Assembly: GCF_007828865.1 (NCBI RefSeq)
Contig: NZ_VIVK01000001.1
Coordinates: forward strand, 1,550,001-1,614,000
Length of the DNA: 64,000 nt
Source of the DNA: Kribbella amoyensis
GTDB lineage: Bacteria > Actinomycetota > Actinomycetes > Propionibacteriales > Kribbellaceae
Reading direction: 5' to 3'
The notes beneath the pieces are model-generated. The model saw nothing but the letters and a program-made list of their open reading frames with translations. It was not told the origin of the DNA and did no database searches. Shown in pieces: positions 60,153-64,000 of this stretch. Position 1 is the first letter of the stretch. Every line of letters begins with the position of its first letter. The position numbers and the translations under genes were made by a program.

Positions 60153-60839
60153 CGCCTCGACGAACGCGAGCGCGACCGGCCAGGACAACCGGAACGCGTC
60201 CGCGTTGACCTCCTTGTCGTGCCGCGACCGGTCCGAGAACCCGTGGTCCGCGCCGGGGAAGAACTGGCTGATCGTGGCCCCCGTCGGCCGGGACTGCAGC
60301 GACGTCTGCAACGCCTCGAAGTCCGCCACCGGGACGACCGTGTCGGCACTCGGGTAGACCACCATCACCGGCGCCGTGATCGCGGCCGCGTCGGCGATCG
60401 CGTCGTACGAGTGGTTGGCGGCGAGCCGGGACGGCACCGTCGGGTGGAACGCGGTGACGCTCGCGAGCCGGTGCTCCCTTGCCGCGAGCAACAAGGCGAA
60501 CCGGCCACCGAGACACCAGCCGATCACGCCCGCGCTGCCGCACTCGAGCTCGCCGAACAGGTGGTCGAGCAGCGTCGTCTGGTCCCGCAACACCTCGTCG
60601 TCGTCGAGCCCGCGCAGCAGCTCGGACAGCTCCTCGCGGGACGAGTTGTCCGTACTGCGCCCGTCGAACGGGTCCCACACCAGCGCGGTGATCCCCCGCT
60701 CAGCCAGCTCGTCGGCCCAGGCCCGCAGTTGCTCGCCGATCCCGGTGATCATCGGCAGCAGCAACATCCCGTGCCCGCCCCGGCCGGTAGTGGGTCGCGC
60801 CTGGTACGTCCGCAGTCCGCCCACCGTCACAAAGGTCAT
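60141..60839 (-). CDS. Dienelactone hydrolase family protein
   Basis: A 232-residue hydrolase. The nucleophile is Cys109 in GWCLGGRFAL, the Asp is in YPSADTVVPVADFEA and the His in FFPGADHGFSDRS. It resembles carboxymethylenebutenolidase. GITALVWDPFDGRST near residue 50 is a conserved strand-loop. It is transcribed from 60839, directly after the MFS stop by 9 bp, so it is probably in one transcript with that gene. Confidence 0.9.
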   Translation of the reverse strand: MTFVTVGGLRTYQARPTTGRGGHGMLLLPMITGIGEQLRAWADELAERGITALVWDPFDGRSTDNSSREELSELLRGLDDDEVLRDQTTLLDHLFGELECGSAGVIGWCLGGRFALLLAAREHRLASVTAFHPTVPSRLAANHSYDAIADAAAITAPVMVVYPSADTVVPVADFEALQTSLQSRPTGATISQFFPGADHGFSDRSRHDKEVNADAFRLSWPVALAFVEASGG

Positions 60840-60848
60840 GCCCGCACG

Positions 60849-62087
60849 CTATCCGGCGGTGTTCGCGCGGACCATGCGGACTCCGGCCACGTTCACCAGG
60901 ACCAGGATCAGCGCGGAGAAGATCAGCAGCGCCACCTCGGCCGGCAACAACGCGATCCCCAGACCGATCAGCAGGACCGGGATCACCAGCCCGGCGTACG
61001 CGATCAGGAACAGCGCGGCCAGGACCTCGCCGCGGGACCCCGGGTCGGCGAGCTGAGCCGCGGTCGCGACGGCGGCCCGGAAGACGAGGCCCACGCCGGC
61101 CCCGGCCACGACACCACCGGCGACGAACAGCGGCAGGCTCGGGATCAGTCCGCCGACCGCGATCCCGGCCAGGCCGAGCGACATCGCGGCCAGGCCGATC
61201 CGGAGCTGGTGCCGCCGGGTGAGCCGGACGAAGACGGCCTGGCTGAGCGCGCCCGCGACGAACACCGCGAAGGTGACGACACCGGCCAGCAACCGGGACG
61301 AGTGGTGCAGGACCCCGGCCAGGAAGGTCGGGGCGAGCGACGTGAACAGCCCGAAGATCGCGAACGCCGCGAACGCGCCGATCGCCGAGGCGAAGAACAA
61401 CGGCTTCGCGTCGGCCGGCAACGCCACCCGCTGCGGCCGGTACGCCGGACGCGTCTCCCACCGCTCCACGGTCTCCGGCACCAGCGCGATCCCGACGGCA
61501 CTGAGCAGCAACAACACCAGGAACACCTCGTACGGCCGTTCGAGCGGCCGCGTCCCGTACTCGGCGAGCAGCCCGCCGATCAGCGGACCGAAGGCGAGAC
61601 CGCCGAGGTTGACCATGCTGGAGATCAACGCCGACCGGCTGCCGTCCTCCTCGGGCCGGGCGATCTGCCGCAGCTCGGACAGATGCGCGGTCGCGGTCGC
61701 GGTGAGCACGCCGACACCGACACCGCAGATGAACCGCGCGAGCAGCAGCCCGGGGACCGCGGACCAGAGCAGGAAGATCACGGCGGCAAGGACCTCGGCC
61801 AGGACGGCGAGCAGCGCGACCCGGCGCCGCCCGAGCCAGTCGCTGACGTGACCGGCCAGGTACAGACTCGCCATCACCCCGACCGCGTACGCCGCGAAGA
61901 TCACCGTGATGAGGAAGGTCGGGAACCCGTCGCGCCGCTGGTACAGCGCGTAGAGCGGGGTCGGCACGGTGGAGAACGCCATCGTGATCAGGAACGCGGC
62001 GGCGATCACCCAGAAGCCGGTGCCGTGGGCGAACCGCATCCTTCTCCCGGTCACGGTCGCCTCACCGGGGTCGGTCAGTGTTGTCAT
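60849..62087 (-). CDS. MFS transporter
   Basis: A 412-residue transporter with 12 helices. Motif A: LAGHVSDWLGRRRVALL; second half: VFVRLTRRHQLRIGLAA. PTPLYALYQRRDGFPTFLIT in the first loop is typical of a drug-proton antiporter group in actinobacteria. Divergent from a LysR gene that is probably its regulator; the dienelactone hydrolase follows in the same transcript. Confidence 0.9.
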   Translation of the reverse strand: MTTLTDPGEATVTGRRMRFAHGTGFWVIAAAFLITMAFSTVPTPLYALYQRRDGFPTFLITVIFAAYAVGVMASLYLAGHVSDWLGRRRVALLAVLAEVLAAVIFLLWSAVPGLLLARFICGVGVGVLTATATAHLSELRQIARPEEDGSRSALISSMVNLGGLAFGPLIGGLLAEYGTRPLERPYEVFLVLLLLSAVGIALVPETVERWETRPAYRPQRVALPADAKPLFFASAIGAFAAFAIFGLFTSLAPTFLAGVLHHSSRLLAGVVTFAVFVAGALSQAVFVRLTRRHQLRIGLAAMSLGLAGIAVGGLIPSLPLFVAGGVVAGAGVGLVFRAAVATAAQLADPGSRGEVLAALFLIAYAGLVIPVLLIGLGIALLPAEVALLIFSALILVLVNVAGVRMVRANTAG

Positions 62088-62144
62088 AAGGCCAGGGTGA
62101 CCCCGGAGATCTATCGAGTCCAACGAATCTTCTTGCACGCTCTG

Positions 62145-62159
62145 ATCGCCGATCGCGAT
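62145..62159. promoter_or_regulatory. LysR-type operator (T-N11-A)
   Basis: ATCGC-CGATC-GCGAT is a 15-bp dyad with T-N11-A spacing, 11 bp before the LysR GTG and 58 bp before the MFS ATG. It fits autoregulation with control of the divergent transporter. Confidence 0.65.
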
Positions 62160-62169
62160 AATTCGTCCC

Positions 62170-63072
62170 GTGGACTCGAGACAGCTGGAGTACTTCGTCG
62201 CGGTCGCCGAGGAGCTGAGCTTCACCCGCGCGGCCCAGCGGCTCGTCACGGTCCAGTCCACCGTCTCGGCCGCGATCCGCACGCTGGAGGCGGACCTGAA
62301 GACGACGTTGTTCGACCGGTCGACCCGGCGGGTCACGCTGACCGCGGCCGGACAGGCGTTGCTCCCAGAGGCCAAGGCGGCCCTGGAGGCGCTGGACCGA
62401 GCTCGGTCCGTCGTCGAGGAGGCGTCGACCGGTCTGCGCGGCAGTCTGCGGATCGGGACGATGACCCGGCTCGGCCTGGTCGACCTGGCCGCCCTGCTCG
62501 GCGCGTTCCACCAGCGGTATCCGCTCGTCGACGTCCAGGTCACCACCTCGCCGACCGGGTCCAGCGGGCTCGCCGACGACGTCCGGCACGGCCGCCTGGA
62601 CGTCGCGCTGGTCGGGCTCGGCCGGGCGGAGATGGCCGGCCTCACCGCGCGCGAGCTGGCGACGGTACCGTTCGTCGCCCTGGTGCCGTCGACGCATCGG
62701 CTCGCGACCCGGGAGTCGGTCGAGCTGGCTGAGCTGGCGGGTGAGCGGTTCGTCGACATGCTGCACGGATTCGGCAACCGGACCACGGTGGACCGGGCGT
62801 TCGACCTGGCCGGTCATCCCCGGCGGGTCCAGGTCGAGGTGCCGGACCTGACCACGGTGCCCGAGTACGTCCGGGCCGGGCTGGGCGTCGCCGTCGTCCC
62901 GGAGCTGGAGCGGCAGTCCGTCGCCGGCGTGACCAGGCTGCCGCTGGCCGACGGGAACCTGAGCTGGACGTTGTCGACGGTGACGTCGAGCGGACGGCCG
63001 CCGAGCCGCGCCGTCGCCGCACTGCTCGACCTGGTCGCGGACGCGATCCGCCCGGGTGGGACGTACTTCTAA
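62170..63072 (+). CDS. LysR family regulator
   Basis: A 300-residue LysR protein. [43 protein letters not shown]. The effector domain starts [20 protein letters not shown]. The GTG at 62170 gives an immediate DSRQLEYF start. Probably regulates the divergent MFS transporter and the hydrolase behind it. Confidence 0.93.
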   Translation: MDSRQLEYFVAVAEELSFTRAAQRLVTVQSTVSAAIRTLEADLKTTLFDRSTRRVTLTAAGQALLPEAKAALEALDRARSVVEEASTGLRGSLRIGTMTRLGLVDLAALLGAFHQRYPLVDVQVTTSPTGSSGLADDVRHGRLDVALVGLGRAEMAGLTARELATVPFVALVPSTHRLATRESVELAELAGERFVDMLHGFGNRTTVDRAFDLAGHPRRVQVEVPDLTTVPEYVRAGLGVAVVPELERQSVAGVTRLPLADGNLSWTLSTVTSSGRPPSRAVAALLDLVADAIRPGGTYF

Positions 63073-63133
63073 GTTCTCGCCCGGAATCTCGCGCCGGAAT
63101 GCGGGAGGGGTCGGCGGCGTTGTGTCGGTCGGC

Positions 63134-63153
63134 TTTGGTGATGGATCACCAAA
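63134..63153. promoter_or_regulatory. Palindrome upstream of the sugar ABC ATPase
   Basis: TTTGGTGATGGATCACCAAA is a perfect 9-bp dyad around a GG centre, 83 bp before the ATG. Its shape suits a GntR or LacI-type repressor of sugar uptake. The remaining intergenic sequence shows no gene. Confidence 0.75.
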
Positions 63154-63236
63154 ACTCGCAGACACCCACATCCCTGGGGGCCTTTGCTACGGATCGTCCG
63201 GCACGTACCTGCCGGCGAAGGACGGAAGGACGCGAG

Positions 63237-64000
63237 ATGGCGACTGTTTCCTACAAGGGCGCGACCCGGATCTACCCCGGGACCGAGCTCCCCGCTGTGG
63301 ACCGGCTGGACCTGGACATCGAGGACGGCGAGTTCATGGTGCTCGTCGGCCCGTCCGGCTCCGGCAAGTCCACCGCGTTGCGCATGCTGGCCGGCCTCGA
63401 GGAGGTCAACGACGGCGCGATCTTCATCGGCGACCGGGACGTGACCGACCGGCCGCCGAAGGACCGCGACATCGCGATGGTGTTCCAGAACTACGCGCTC
63501 TACCCGCACATGTCGGTCGCCGACAACATGGGCTTCGCGCTGAAGATGCAGGGCCTGTCCAAGGACGAGCGGAACCAGCGCGTCCAGGAAGCGGCCAAGC
63601 TGCTCGGCCTGGAGGAGTATCTCGAACGCAAGCCGAAGGCCTTGTCCGGCGGTCAGCGCCAGCGCGTCGCGATGGGCCGCGCGATCGTCCGCAACCCGCA
63701 CGTGTTCCTGATGGACGAACCGCTGTCGAACCTCGACGCCAAGCTCCGGGTCCAGACCCGCACCCAGATCGCCGAACTGCAGCACCGGCTCGGCGTGACC
63801 ACGGTGTACGTCACCCACGACCAGATCGAGGCAATGACGATGGGCGACCGGGTCGCGGTCCTCAAGGACGGGCAGCTCCAGCAGGTCGACACCCCGCTGA
63901 ACCTCTACGACGCCCCACGGAACAAGTTCGTCGCCGGGTTCATCGGCTCCCCCGCGATGAACCTGATCGAGGCGCGGATCGTCGACGGCGGCGCCAAGAT
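63237..64000 (+). CDS. Sugar ABC transporter ATPase, MsiK/UgpC type (3' partial)
   Basis: About 254 residues are visible before the window ends. Walker [10 protein letters not shown], signature [15 protein letters not shown] and Walker [17 protein letters not shown], then [18 protein letters not shown] (switch His region) and the start of the C-terminal TOBE domain ([13 protein letters not shown]). The order and length fit MsiK, a shared ATPase for several sugar importers in actinobacteria. It would pair with permeases outside the window. Confidence 0.93.
   Translation, partial: MATVSYKGATRIYPGTELPAVDRLDLDIEDGEFMVLVGPSGSGKSTALRMLAGLEEVNDGAIFIGDRDVTDRPPKDRDIAMVFQNYALYPHMSVADNMGFALKMQGLSKDERNQRVQEAAKLLGLEEYLERKPKALSGGQRQRVAMGRAIVRNPHVFLMDEPLSNLDAKLRVQTRTQIAELQHRLGVTTVYVTHDQIEAMTMGDRVAVLKDGQLQQVDTPLNLYDAPRNKFVAGFIGSPAMNLIEARIVDGGAK

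Noticed and set aside
1..64000. tRNA, rRNA or transposase genes
   Set aside because: I scanned for tRNA-like cloverleaf ends (GGTTCGAATCC), rRNA cores and DDE/Tn3 motifs on both strands and saw none that hold up.

Overview
The window is a very GC-rich, gene-dense piece of an actinobacterial chromosome. The evidence is frequent GTG/TTG starts, third-position G/C, many leaderless-looking promoters, a ClgR/PopR-type regulator facing clpP, LysG/LysE, a HelR-type helicase, CbtA/CbtB under a cobalamin riboswitch, DrrAB-type exporters and an MsiK-like ATPase. Gene content resembles Kribbella or another Nocardioidaceae relative; that placement is an inference. I see no rRNA, tRNA, phage, insertion sequence, CRISPR or large biosynthetic cluster.

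Layout. 1-6.1 kb: partial FAH-family hydrolase, methyltransferase and VOC protein; about 1 kb of intergenic repeats (four ~185-bp units, then six 29-bp units); a DUF1023 hydrolase pair; and a B12-riboswitch-controlled cbtB-cbtA-phosphatase operon. 6.1-14.2 kb: LysE-type exporter, an MFS pump behind a SoxR-like operator, DUF1304, a DEAD-box helicase, DinB, an ankyrin protein whose leader can hide its Shine-Dalgarno, and a Ca2+/H+ antiporter. 14.2-22 kb: acetyltransferase, LysG/LysE, MBL hydrolase, SDR/TetR with twin operators, ATP-grasp protein, an MFS gene without a normal start, DUF4865. 22-30 kb: an unrecognised conserved-looking protein, a ClgR-like/PLP-lyase/GNAT operon opposite clpP, a trans-sulfuration enzyme with an Lrp regulator, LLM oxidoreductase, FMN reductase (second SoxR-like operator) and a protealysin-like M4 peptidase. 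30-44 kb: HelR, a His-rich Tat-exported PHP protein with a coupled partner, an excalibur protein, epoxide hydrolase, VOC proteins, a DUF3152 protease, a frameshifted protein-arginine deiminase and an LCP ligase. 44-49 kb: SDR and TetR opposite an ABC-F/Vgb pair that looks like a streptogramin resistance operon, then UbiA. 49-64 kb: 2OG oxygenase, MarR/prolyl aminopeptidase, PhyH, WYL regulator with a DrrAB exporter, erythromycin esterase-like protein, an NmrA/DUF1772/hydrolase operon opposite an AraC regulator, dienelactone hydrolase, MFS/LysR, and an MsiK/UgpC ATPase cut by the window end.

How it works together. This is mostly chromosomal accessory metabolism and stress or drug response rather than one dedicated pathway. 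Recurrent themes are divergent regulator/target pairs with a visible palindrome between them (LysG/LysE, TetR/SDR, TetR/ABC-F, MarR/Pip, LysR/MFS) and antibiotic-related functions (ABC-F plus Vgb, HelR, erythromycin esterase-like, DrrAB, MFS pumps). Four items stand out: the dispersed GCACAAAG repeat family, the ankyrin leader, the two matching SoxR-like operators 20 kb apart, and the arginine deiminase split by one extra G.
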